Shown here: piece by piece, positions 1 to 5,572 of the stretch | Numbering within the stretch: position 1 is the first letter of the stretch | Layout of the letters: every line of letters begins with the position of its first letter | Origin: an uncultured bacterium | Lineage (GTDB): Bacteria > Hydrogenedentota > Hydrogenedentia > Hydrogenedentales > CAITNO01 | Reading direction: 5' to 3' | Assembly: GCA_937923585.1 (NCBI GenBank) | Contig: CALDSM010000452.1 | Location: 1 to 5,572, forward strand | Length of the DNA: 5,572 bases | The notes under the pieces: generated by a model | Database searches by the model: none | What the model was told of the DNA's origin: nothing | Seen by the model: the letters and a program-made list of their open reading frames with translations, nothing else | Translations under genes and position numbers: made by a program

Positions 1-46
1 CGAGATCTGATCGTGACTGGAGTTCAGACGTGTGCTCTTCCGATCT
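1..46 (+). other. Illumina TruSeq index adapter (sequencing artefact)
   Basis: These bases match the 3' part of the Illumina TruSeq indexed PCR primer. CGAGAT (1-6) is the end of the P7 flow-cell sequence, CTGATC (7-12) is the six-base index in primer orientation (reverse complement GATCAG, which I recall as TruSeq index 9), and 13-46 is the standard read-2 primer site running from GTGACTGGAG to CTTCCGATCT. Genomic sequence begins at about base 47. The adapter happens to be open in the frame of the following gene and offers a GTG at 13. Its translation begins MTGVQTCALPI, a peptide that is a signature of adapter contamination in protein databases. Confidence 0.98.
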
Positions 47-858
47 CCATCATCGCCGACGACCTGATGTACTGGGCCATGCGGCAGACCGCGCAGTTGT
101 TCCGGTTCTTCTACAAGGAAGTGGACTCTGGGGCTTTTCACGCCGAAGTGCGCCTGGTCGGAAGCAATATACCTTTGGCTTCCGATGAAGCATTCCCAGT
201 CTCCCATCTGGGTCCAAAGAGGGCCCTGCTCCACGTATCCTACAGTTCGCGCACCGACACCGATTTCCCGGCCAGCGGCATCGTCCGGAATTCCTGCACT
301 TTCCATTACGATTTCAAGCCCGACGGGGGGGGCTGGTCCGGAGAAATAGCGGTGCCGTTCCCGGCGGGGGCGGGAGATGTCCCACTGGATACACAGGCGG
401 GCACATACCGGGTCTGGGTGAGCGCCGAGAACGGGGGAGGGACAGTTGCCGACCCAGTCTATGGATATTTTCGTGCGCCGGGCTTCACATTGGTCCTACC
501 GCCCAAGAGTGCCGTGATAGAGTGCTCCAAGTCACTGTTCTTGAATGTGGTGGTGAGCGGTGCGGGCGACGGTGTCTCGTATGAATGGCACAAGGACGGC
601 CAGCCCATTCCGGGCGCGAACGCAGACACCTATGCGGTTTCCTCTGTGGGCTACCAAGACACGGGCCGGTACACCTGCATTGTGACAGACCCCGAGCAGG
701 GAACGATTGTCACGCCCGCGGCCATGGTGGAGGTGGTGGAGAAAGTACCCGTTGCGCGGACGACAGCCCTGTGCCTGGCAGTCGGCACACTTTTGGCACT
801 GGGGGCATGGTTCATTGCGCGGGACATCCGCTCTCGGCCGCTGCGCGCGAAGGGCTAA
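47..858 (+). CDS. Ig-like domain surface protein with C-terminal membrane anchor, 5'-truncated
   Basis: This is the 3' end of a gene whose true start is lost at the contig edge; about 269 genuine codons remain (first complete codon at 49), ending in TAA at 856-858. Numbering from that codon, residues 1-150 are a beta-rich extracytoplasmic region I do not recognise. Residues about 155-230 form a bacterial Ig-like domain: YEWHKDGQPIPGA (178-190) gives the core Trp and the strand after it, and DTGRYTC (204-210) is the typical end motif. The usual B-strand Cys position seems to hold a Val; Cys159 lies just before it. Residues about 238-257 are a hydrophobic helix followed by a basic tail (RDIRSRPLRAKG). 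This fits a C-in membrane anchor or a C-terminal sorting signal of the tripartite type. The protein probably sits on the periplasmic or cell-surface side, perhaps in adhesion or polymer binding; that role is inference. It converges on the transporter operon with only 19 bp between stops, so it is not part of it. Codon use looks less GC-rich than in the operon. Confidence 0.82.
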
Positions 859-877
859 ACGGTGTTCCAATGGATAG

Positions 878-1588
878 TCAGAGCGGCAACATCGTTCCCT
901 TGTCGAGATGGCGGACGAGCGTGGCGTAATTGGACGCCTTGGGGTCGTGGGTAACCATGATGACGGTCTTGCCGAAGTCCCGGTTCAGCTTGCGCAGGAT
1001 CGTCAGCACCTCCTCCGCCGAGTGCGCGTCCAGATCACCCGTGGGTTCGTCGGCGAGAATCATGTCCGGATCGGCCACCAGCGCGCGCGCAATCGCCACG
1101 CGCTGTTCCTGCCCGCCCGAAAGCTGGCGGGGGTAGTGGGTCATGCGGTCGCTGAGCCCCACCACCTCCAGCACCGTCTCCACATGCTCCTCGCGCTCGC
1201 GCCGGCTCAGGCTGGTCAGCAGCAGCGGCATCTCCACATTCTCAAACGCGGTCAGCACGGGAATGAGGTTGAACGACTGAAACACGAAGCCGACATGCTC
1301 GCGGCGCCATGCGGACAACTCGTCCTCGGTCATGCTGCTGATGTTGTGGCCCAGCACCCAGCAGTCCCCGTCCGTTGAACTGTCAATCCCGGCGATGATG
1401 TGCAGCAGCGTTGACTTTCCCGAACCGGACGGCCCCATCAGCGAAAGAAACTCGCCCGCACGCACGTCCAGGTCAATATGGTCCAGCGCGACGACATCGT
1501 TGCCGCCGTGGGCAAATATCTTGCTCAGGTTCCGAATCTGCACCACCGGTTCTTTGGCTGCAGTGTCCACGGTGTCTCCCGGGGTCAT
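878..1588 (-). CDS. ABC transporter ATP-binding protein, MacB/LolD type
   Basis: This is the ATPase subunit that would dimerise in the cytoplasm and drive the two FtsX-type permeases encoded upstream. It has 236 residues, the usual length for stand-alone MacB/LolD-family nucleotide-binding domains, and all motifs are intact: Walker A GPSGSGKST (52-60), Q-loop VFQSFNLIP (102-110, Gln104), signature LSGGQEQRVAIARAL (156-170), Walker B MILADE (176-181, catalytic Glu181), D-loop GDLD (184-187) and H-loop His214 in MVTHD. The only variation is Glu instead of Gln just after LSGGQ, which is tolerated in this family. The start ATG overlaps the stop of the adaptor gene as ATGA (1585-1588). No good Shine-Dalgarno site precedes it, so expression probably relies on reinitiation by ribosomes finishing the adaptor. 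It is the last gene of the operon, and no hairpin-plus-T-run terminator is visible in the 19 bp before the convergent neighbour. The family call is secure. The substrate is unknown; LolD itself is unlikely because a HlyD-type adaptor is present. Confidence 0.97.
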   Translation of the reverse strand: MTPGDTVDTAAKEPVVQIRNLSKIFAHGGNDVVALDHIDLDVRAGEFLSLMGPSGSGKSTLLHIIAGIDSSTDGDCWVLGHNISSMTEDELSAWRREHVGFVFQSFNLIPVLTAFENVEMPLLLTSLSRREREEHVETVLEVVGLSDRMTHYPRQLSGGQEQRVAIARALVADPDMILADEPTGDLDAHSAEEVLTILRKLNRDFGKTVIMVTHDPKASNYATLVRHLDKGTMLPL

Positions 1589-2979
1589 TTCTGCGCGGCC
1601 ACGACGCGGGCACCCGCGGTAATTTTCTCCAGCGGCGAGACGATGAGCGATTCATCGCCGGCCAGGCCTTCGACAACTTCAACGCCCTTCTCCGCTTCCG
1701 TGCCCAGCTTCACGTTCGTCGGCACTGCCTTGTCGCCCGCGATTATGTATACAGTGGTCCCCTCGGCGCCCTGCACCACCGCGGCCTTGGGTATCCACAG
1801 CCGCGGCTTGTCCGATACGCCCGAAGCCGCATCCGGTGCATCACCCAGGAAGGTCACCCGCGCGTTGACCTCCGTCCGCATCCCGTCGTCCGGGTCGAGC
1901 ACGCGCACCTTAACCTGCACGGTTCCCTTCTGCCGGTCGGCCTGCGGCGAGATGTCGTCCACCGAGCCCGCATAAACGCGTTCAGGATTGGAGTCGAGCC
2001 GGATTTCGGTCTTCTGCCCCGCCTTAACCTTGGACAGGTCGGCCTGGTTCACATCCACCTCCACCTGAAGGTCACCCAGGTCCGCCATGGTCACCACGGA
2101 ACTCTTTGCGCCCCGCGTGCCGCCGAAATTGGTGTTGGTCACCAGTTCGCCCTGCTCGGCAATCTTCTCGAGGATGGTGCCGCTGATGGGCGCCGCAATG
2201 ACCGTGTTGGCCAGCGCCGTCTTCATGTACTCCAGGTTGGCCTCCGCCTCGCGCAACTGCGCCTCCGCCGCGTCTATCACCTCGCGCCGCGGGCCGACCG
2301 TCACCAGTTCGGCATTCTTCTGCGCCGAGTTCAGTTGCGCCTTGGCCACGTCGCGCGCCGCCCGGGCGCGGTCCAGGTCCTGCGCCGAGCCGACCCCGTC
2401 CCTGGTGAGCGATTCGGCGCGCTTGTAGTCCTCTTCGGCGTTGCGCAGCGTTGCCTGCGCCGAAGCCACGCTGGCCTGCGCCGCCGCGATCTCCTGCGGC
2501 CGCGAACCGGTCTTCAGTTCCTCCACCCGCGCACGGAGTGCGCCGACCGTGGCTTCCGCGGAGCGCACCTGCGCCTGATATTCCTCGTCCTCAATCCGCA
2601 GCAGCACGTCGCCCTGCTTGACCTTGTCGCCGCGCTGCACGAGAATCTCCTTCACCCGGCCGATGATCTTCGAGCTGACCTCAATCTTGTGCCTTGGCAC
2701 CACGTAGCCGCTGGCCGTCACCAGGGGTATGCCCTTGCCGGCTTCCAGCGTCTCCCTTTCCACCCGCGCCGTGCGCACCGTGACGGGGGCGTTCATCTTC
2801 ATATAGACGCCATAGCCCGCCGCGCAGGCCAGTGCCGCCAACAGCAGCCATTTCACGAAGCGGCCCCGCCGTCGTGTCCGCTTGCGCTCCTTGTCTATGC
2901 GCAGCCTGGAAAGCTGCTCGTCCAGATGCTCGTTTGCCATTGCGTTCTGTCTCTCCTCGCTGATGCCTGTGCCCGCCAT
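1585..2979 (-). CDS. HlyD/MacA/YbhG-type periplasmic adaptor (membrane fusion protein)
   Basis: This is the adaptor of a tripartite efflux or export pump, linking the inner-membrane permeases to an outer-membrane channel. Of 464 residues, 1-41 are a charged cytoplasmic N-terminus rich in Arg/Lys, and about 42-59 are one membrane helix, so it is an anchored protein and not a lipoprotein. Biotinyl-lipoyl half-motifs lie at 101-131 (IIGRVKEILVQRGDKVKQGD) and 258-280 (AAPISGTILEKIAEQGELV). Between them is a long alpha-helical hairpin (about 132-256) with two related motifs, GSRPQEIAAA (158-167) and GPRREVIDAA (229-238), as in YbhG-like adaptors. Hairpin residues Arg187, Leu191 and Ser198 match the RxxxLxxxxxxS docking motif. 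A beta-barrel (about 296-380) and a membrane-proximal domain (about 395-463) follow. The chosen start has AGGTG six bases upstream and repeats the junction pattern of the gene before it. An alternative ATG at 2940 (MANEHLDEQ...) is preceded by GAGGAGAG at slightly long spacing and would shorten the protein by 13 residues; I cannot decide between them. Confidence 0.95.
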   Translation of the reverse strand: MAGTGISEERQNAMANEHLDEQLSRLRIDKERKRTRRRGRFVKWLLLAALACAAGYGVYMKMNAPVTVRTARVERETLEAGKGIPLVTASGYVVPRHKIEVSSKIIGRVKEILVQRGDKVKQGDVLLRIEDEEYQAQVRSAEATVGALRARVEELKTGSRPQEIAAAQASVASAQATLRNAEEDYKRAESLTRDGVGSAQDLDRARAARDVAKAQLNSAQKNAELVTVGPRREVIDAAEAQLREAEANLEYMKTALANTVIAAPISGTILEKIAEQGELVTNTNFGGTRGAKSSVVTMADLGDLQVEVDVNQADLSKVKAGQKTEIRLDSNPERVYAGSVDDISPQADRQKGTVQVKVRVLDPDDGMRTEVNARVTFLGDAPDAASGVSDKPRLWIPKAAVVQGAEGTTVYIIAGDKAVPTNVKLGTEAEKGVEVVEGLAGDESLIVSPLEKITAGARVVAAQK

Positions 2980-2990
2980 AGCCTACACCT
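2977..2990 (-). promoter_or_regulatory. Coupled stop/ribosome-binding site/start, permease B to adaptor
   Basis: Read on the minus strand the junction is AGGTG-TAG-GCT-ATG. AGGTG (2986-2990) matches the 3' part of the Shine-Dalgarno consensus and sits six bases before the ATG at 2979, which favours this ATG as the adaptor start. A competing site, GAGGAGAG (2952-2959), stands before the downstream ATG at 2940. Both could be used. Confidence 0.6.
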
Positions 2991-4143
2991 GCCGCAGCGC
3001 GGCCAGCACGGGCTGCCGCGAAGCAGACCATGCGGGCGGAAGGCCCCCGGCAAGCCCCATGAATGCGGCGAACACCATGCCCCGGAGCATAAGCCCCGGC
3101 GTTATTGTAAAGTAAAACACGATCTCGCTGAAGGAATTGAAATTGGTCGTGCCCGTGGCGAGCCCGTTGATCGGCAGCGACAGCGCGCAGCCCAGGGCGC
3201 CGCCCAGCAGGGCAAGACACACGGACTCGATGAGGAAACTCGTCATTACCGCCGCGGGCGTGAACCCCAGTATGCGCAGTGTGCCGATTTCCTTCACCCG
3301 GCCCGCCACGTTGGCGTACATGGTGTTCATGCCGGCGAAGCAGGCGCCCACCGCCATGGTGAACGCCAGGAACATGGCGAAAGCCTTGATGGGCTTCGAG
3401 GTCCTGGTCTGGTCGAGGTAGTACTTCTCCTCGTCCACCGCCATCAGTTTCAGCCTGCGGTCCCGGTCCACCGCGTCCTGAATGCGGCCGACCGCGGCCC
3501 GGTCCGCCGCCCGCACCACCACGGTGCTGTAGTTCATCCGGTCGAATTCCTGCATCACCTCCTTGCAGTCCGCCCATATCTCCGAGTCGAAGGCGGTGCC
3601 CTGCGCGTCGAAGACGCCCACCACGGTGAACTGGCCCCGGCCCAACCGCGGCGTGTCGCCCAGGCGAAATCCCCGGAAACGGCCGGCCACGGATTTCGCC
3701 ACCACCATCTCGCGCAGGCCGGGCCGCATCATGCGGCCCTCGACGATTTGCACGGCGGGCCGCAGCAGGAACGCGTTCGGGTGGACGCCGCGCACCTGGA
3801 GGTTGGAGGTCTTGCCGTTGTTGCGCGGCTTGTTGACCAGCGTGAGGATTTCCGGCGCGGCCAGTGGGTCGCCGTCCAGCCCCCGCGCGATGCCCGGCAG
3901 GTTGCGCACGATCTGGTACTGGTCCAGCGTCAATTCGCTTTGCCCCTCGGCCTGGGCCGCCGCGCGCATGATGATCACGTTGAGCGGGTTGCCCGACGTG
4001 TTCAGCGCCCGCTCGATGCCCTGCGAGAGCGACATGACGATGATGAAGGTCGCCACCACCAGCCCGAAAGTGACCGCCGTCGTGAGCGTGCTCTTCCAGC
4101 GCGTCACCAGGTAGCGGGTGTTGTATTTGAGCGGGATGAGCAC
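2983..4143 (-). CDS. ABC transporter permease B, FtsX/MacB family
   Basis: This is an inner-membrane subunit of the transporter, 386 residues, with the four-helix FtsX/MacB layout. A short cytoplasmic N-terminus with LKYNTRYLVTRWKSTLTTA precedes helix 1 (about 20-38). A large periplasmic domain of the MacB_PCD type spans about 40-250. Helix 2 lies at about 253-275, followed by the coupling segment GRVKEIGTLRILGF (281-294) that contacts the ATPase. Helices 3 and 4 are at about 297-325 and 346-370. The C-terminus ASRQPVLAALRQV is a degenerate form of the usual family ending. It is clearly paralogous to permease A around the coupling helix (KEIGTLRILGF versus REVAILKAIGY) but different elsewhere, so a heterodimer of the two is likely, comparable with LolC/LolE. 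The start is GTG, with GGAG six bases upstream lying inside the last codons of permease A. The stop is TAG, three bases before the adaptor start. The family assignment is firm; the substrate is unknown. Confidence 0.94.
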   Translation of the reverse strand: MLIPLKYNTRYLVTRWKSTLTTAVTFGLVVATFIIVMSLSQGIERALNTSGNPLNVIIMRAAAQAEGQSELTLDQYQIVRNLPGIARGLDGDPLAAPEILTLVNKPRNNGKTSNLQVRGVHPNAFLLRPAVQIVEGRMMRPGLREMVVAKSVAGRFRGFRLGDTPRLGRGQFTVVGVFDAQGTAFDSEIWADCKEVMQEFDRMNYSTVVVRAADRAAVGRIQDAVDRDRRLKLMAVDEEKYYLDQTRTSKPIKAFAMFLAFTMAVGACFAGMNTMYANVAGRVKEIGTLRILGFTPAAVMTSFLIESVCLALLGGALGCALSLPINGLATGTTNFNSFSEIVFYFTITPGLMLRGMVFAAFMGLAGGLPPAWSASRQPVLAALRQV

Positions 4144-4153
4144 GGCCTACTCC
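4141..4153 (-). promoter_or_regulatory. Coupled stop/ribosome-binding site/start, permease A to permease B
   Basis: Read on the minus strand the junction is GGAG-TAG-GCC-GTG. The GGAG (4150-4153) lies in the last sense codons of permease A, the TAG ends permease A, and the GTG starts permease B six bases after the GGAG. Such an arrangement lets a terminating ribosome reinitiate at once and keeps the two permeases in similar amounts. It is the main support for a GTG start at 4143. Confidence 0.75.
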
Positions 4154-5286
4154 ATCCGCCGCATCGCGGCCGTGATGCTCATGGACGCCGCCTGCCGCGC
4201 CGGGAGGTATCCCGACACGAGCCCGATCACCACGCCCGCGGCCACGACCGACGCAACGGTGCCCAGGCCCGGCTCGTACTTCTGGATGAAGCCCTGCGTC
4301 ATCCGGTCCAGGTCGAGCAGGCGCAGCGATTCGCCCAGGCAGAGGCCGAGGACCGCGCCCACCAGCGAAATGAACAGCGCCTCGGCCATCACCAGCGCCA
4401 TTACCGCGTTCCGCGAATAGCCGATGGCCTTGAGAATGGCCACCTCGCGCATCCGTTCGCGCACGGTCATGGCCATCGTGCTCACCGCCACGAGCAGCAT
4501 GGTGAACACCACCACCCCGGCGACGGAGCCGATGATCATCTGGATGTTGCCCAGCATCGCGACAAAGCCCAGCACGAAAGCCTTCTCCGTCGTGGTCTTC
4601 GTCTCGGCGGGCGAGTTGCGGAACATGCCGTCTATGGCCTCCACCACCTGCGGCACCGAGGCCGCGTCCGCCGCCTTCACGGTGTAGGCCCCGGCCATCC
4701 CCGGCTTGCCCAGCGCCTCGTCCAGGTAGTCCCAGCGGAAATACAGCATGTTCTGGTTCAGGTCGGCGGTGAAGATGCCCACGATGTCGAGTTCGAGGTC
4801 CACGGGAAAGATGGTCCCCGTGAGCGTGATCCGGTCGCCCACCTTCCAGCCGAAGCGCTTGGCCAGATCGAGCCCCGCCACCGCGCTCTTGCGTTCCGCA
4901 ACGAAGGCGGCTTTGGCCTCCGCGCCCAGGTGCTGCTCGGTGAAGATGTTGAATATTTCCGCCGGGTCCGTCGCGAAATTGGCGAACTGGTAGTCCGGGT
5001 CCTTGTAGACCCCGTTGAACCACTGCATCGGCGACACGTGCGCCACCCCGGGCACCCGCCGAATCTTGTCCAGATAGGCAATCGGCATCATGTCCCCGAT
5101 GGACGTGGACCGGACCACCATCAGCCGCAGCGCCGAGTCGTCCTCGATCACCGGGTTCAGCAGCATGTCCATGAAGGTCAGCAGGAACAGCAGCAGAAAC
5201 AGCGAGAACCCGATGCTGAGGATGGTCAGACCGGTCCGGCGCTTGTTGCGAAATGCGTTTTTCCAGATGAATCGGCTGAAACTCAT
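4147..5286 (-). CDS. ABC transporter permease A, FtsX/MacB family
   Basis: This is the first gene of the operon, encoding 379 residues, within the normal size for FtsX-like permeases without a fused ATPase. The N-terminus FIWKNAFRNKRRTGLTILSI is the typical cytoplasmic lead into helix 1 (about 19-43). The periplasmic MacB_PCD-type domain covers about 44-240. Helix 2 lies at about 247-273, then the coupling segment VRERMREVAILKAIGYSRNA (275-294), helix 3 (about 295-318) and helix 4 (about 342-362). The protein ends LPARQAASMSITAAMRRME, which matches the family's PA-x-x-A-A C-terminal pattern. With permease B it would form the membrane part of one transporter driven by the ATPase encoded last in the operon. 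The ATG at 5286 is preceded by an AGGG-containing purine-rich stretch about seven bases away. The stop is TAG, and its preceding GAG codon also supplies the ribosome site of permease B. An earlier in-frame start is not supported because upstream bases are repeat sequence. Confidence 0.94.
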   Translation of the reverse strand: MSFSRFIWKNAFRNKRRTGLTILSIGFSLFLLLFLLTFMDMLLNPVIEDDSALRLMVVRSTSIGDMMPIAYLDKIRRVPGVAHVSPMQWFNGVYKDPDYQFANFATDPAEIFNIFTEQHLGAEAKAAFVAERKSAVAGLDLAKRFGWKVGDRITLTGTIFPVDLELDIVGIFTADLNQNMLYFRWDYLDEALGKPGMAGAYTVKAADAASVPQVVEAIDGMFRNSPAETKTTTEKAFVLGFVAMLGNIQMIIGSVAGVVVFTMLLVAVSTMAMTVRERMREVAILKAIGYSRNAVMALVMAEALFISLVGAVLGLCLGESLRLLDLDRMTQGFIQKYEPGLGTVASVVAAGVVIGLVSGYLPARQAASMSITAAMRRME

Positions 5287-5303
5287 AAGCCCGCCCTGCC
5301 GCT

Positions 5304-5333
5304 AGAATATCCAATGGACCGCGGCGGCATCAA
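5304..5333 (-). promoter_or_regulatory. Candidate sigma-70-like promoter for the transporter operon
   Basis: On the minus strand, TTGATG (5328-5333; 4 of 6 against TTGACA) is followed after 18 bp by TATTCT (5304-5309; 4 of 6 against TATAAT). It sits directly upstream of permease A. Transcription would start near 5297 and give a leader of only about ten bases, barely enough for the AGGG ribosome site. That makes the call weak. The true promoter may lie beyond the repeats or outside the window, and the sigma consensus of this lineage is unknown. Confidence 0.28.
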
Positions 5334-5355
5334 TTCCGGACCACGGCAGTGGTTG

Positions 5356-5434
5356 TTTTGGACTGCGGCGGCAGCGACACCGCCTTGGCTTCGGTCCGGA
5401 TTTTGACTGCGGTGGCCATGCCGCCGCTTTGGCT
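5356..5434 (+). repeat. Degenerate tandem direct repeat, two units of about 35 bp
   Basis: Unit 1 (5356-5390) and unit 2 (5401-5434) share TTTTG(G)ACTGCGG, a GGC core, a CCGCC-type right half and the end TTGGCT, with small substitutions and indels. Unit 2 overlaps the left outer arm of the inverted repeat, so the region holds three copies of one GC-rich hairpin-forming motif: two direct and one inverted at 5545-5572. Apart from the promoter candidate and these repeats, I see nothing else in the 5287-5572 intergenic stretch. Confidence 0.65.
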
Positions 5435-5572
5435 CGACGGGGTTTGGCACCCGAGCATCGGCGGCAGTGCGCTTCCTGGGCGCGCCAATCTCCGATTGGC
5501 TCTTCCGTGTCAAGCCGGCCAATCGGAGATTGGCGTGCCCAGGGAAAGCGGCGGCATGGCCACCGCAGTCAA
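5403..5572. repeat. Outer inverted repeat, 28-bp perfect arms
   Basis: The arm at 5403-5430 (beginning TTGACTGCGGTGGCC, ending GCCGCCGCTTT) is the exact reverse complement of 5545-5572. Each arm is itself an imperfect hairpin: GCGGTGGC (5409-5416) pairs with GCCGCCGC (5420-5427) around a three-base CAT loop, with one G-T pair. The right arm ends at the window edge, so the repeat may continue. The arms enclose a second inverted repeat. On the right the two arms are nearly contiguous (one base between them); on the left they are separated by 44 bp (5431-5474). There is no T-run after either arm, so it is not an ordinary intrinsic terminator. A REP- or BIME-like dispersed element is the best guess. 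Confidence 0.85.
5475..5543. repeat. Inner inverted repeat, 26-bp arms built from a 17-bp palindrome
   Basis: Arms 5475-5500 and 5518-5543 pair along all 26 positions with one G-T mismatch (5482 with 5536) and a 17-base spacer (5501-5517). Within each arm is a smaller palindrome, GCCAATC-TCC-GATTGGC (5484-5500) and GCCAATC-GGA-GATTGGC (5518-5534), so each arm can also fold on itself. The structure can therefore exist as one long hairpin or two short ones. This is typical of paired inverted REP units; no coding role is visible. Confidence 0.85.

Noticed and set aside
1108..1122. Glu in place of Gln after the LSGGQ signature of the ATPase
   Set aside because: LSGGQEQRVAIARAL is a tolerated family variant; all catalytic residues are intact, so it does not suggest inactivity.
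2681..5314. Minus-strand open frame of 877 codons in another frame
   Set aside because: It overlaps both permeases and part of the adaptor out of frame, is Gly/Arg/Ala/His-rich and low-complexity, and shows no domain.
1411..5406. Plus-strand open frame of 1331 codons, very rich in His, Arg and Gln
   Set aside because: It is the exact codon-for-codon antisense of three genes with clear family motifs. Its composition is what the complement of high-GC codons gives, with no domain, membrane segment or ribosome site.
5283..5522. Minus-strand 79-codon open frame upstream of permease A
   Set aside because: It is made largely of the GC-rich repeats, has no recognisable motif, and overlaps the start of permease A; it is most likely chance.
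5475..5543. Strong hairpin as an intrinsic terminator
   Set aside because: Neither strand has a T-run after the stem, and it lies upstream of the operon rather than downstream of a visible gene; a dispersed palindromic repeat fits better.
5356..5572. CRISPR-like array
   Set aside because: The repeats differ from each other, occur in both orientations and have no regular spacers; no cas gene is present.

Overview
The window looks like a whole short contig from a high-GC, Gram-negative (diderm) bacterium, probably assembled from environmental or metagenomic Illumina data. Bases 1-46 are not genomic: they are an Illumina TruSeq index adapter joined to the insert. The other end (5572) stops at the outer edge of an inverted repeat, a usual place for an assembly to break. 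GC is high (roughly 60-65% by eye). The bacterial Ig-like domain, the split MacB-type transporter and the GC-rich palindromic intergenic repeats would fit the PVC group (Verrucomicrobia, Planctomycetes, Lentisphaerae) or Candidatus Hydrogenedentes. This placement is an inference from style only; there is no marker gene.

Layout: 1-46 is adapter. 47-858 (+) is the 3' part of a gene for a surface or periplasmic protein with an Ig-like domain and a C-terminal membrane anchor. After a 19-bp convergent gap comes a four-gene operon on the minus strand, read from 5286 down to 878: FtsX/MacB-type permease A (4147-5286), permease B (2983-4143), a HlyD/MacA/YbhG-type membrane fusion protein (1585-2979) and a MacB/LolD-type ATPase (878-1588). 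The genes are separated by 3 nt, 3 nt and a 4-nt ATGA overlap, so translation is very probably coupled. The upstream region 5287-5572 holds a weak promoter candidate and nested GC-rich inverted and direct repeats, with no credible gene.

How they work together: the four proteins would form one efflux or export machine. The ATPase dimer drives a heterodimer of the two permeases by the MacB-like mechanotransmission route, and the adaptor spans the periplasm. The adaptor's hairpin tip carries an exact R-x3-L-x6-S motif, the pattern MacA/AcrA-type adaptors use to dock on TolC-like outer-membrane channels. No TolC gene is in the window and the substrate cannot be read from the sequence.

Most noteworthy observations: the adapter creates a false N-terminus for the first gene; permease A, permease B and the adaptor lie in one continuous reading frame, separated only by TAG-GCC-GTG and TAG-GCT-ATG; these genes contain no TTA, CTA or TCA codon in that frame, which leaves a 4-kb antisense open frame that should not be annotated; and the upstream repeats form a two-level nested palindrome. 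The operon itself is a recognisable transporter type; I found no strong evidence for a wholly new system.
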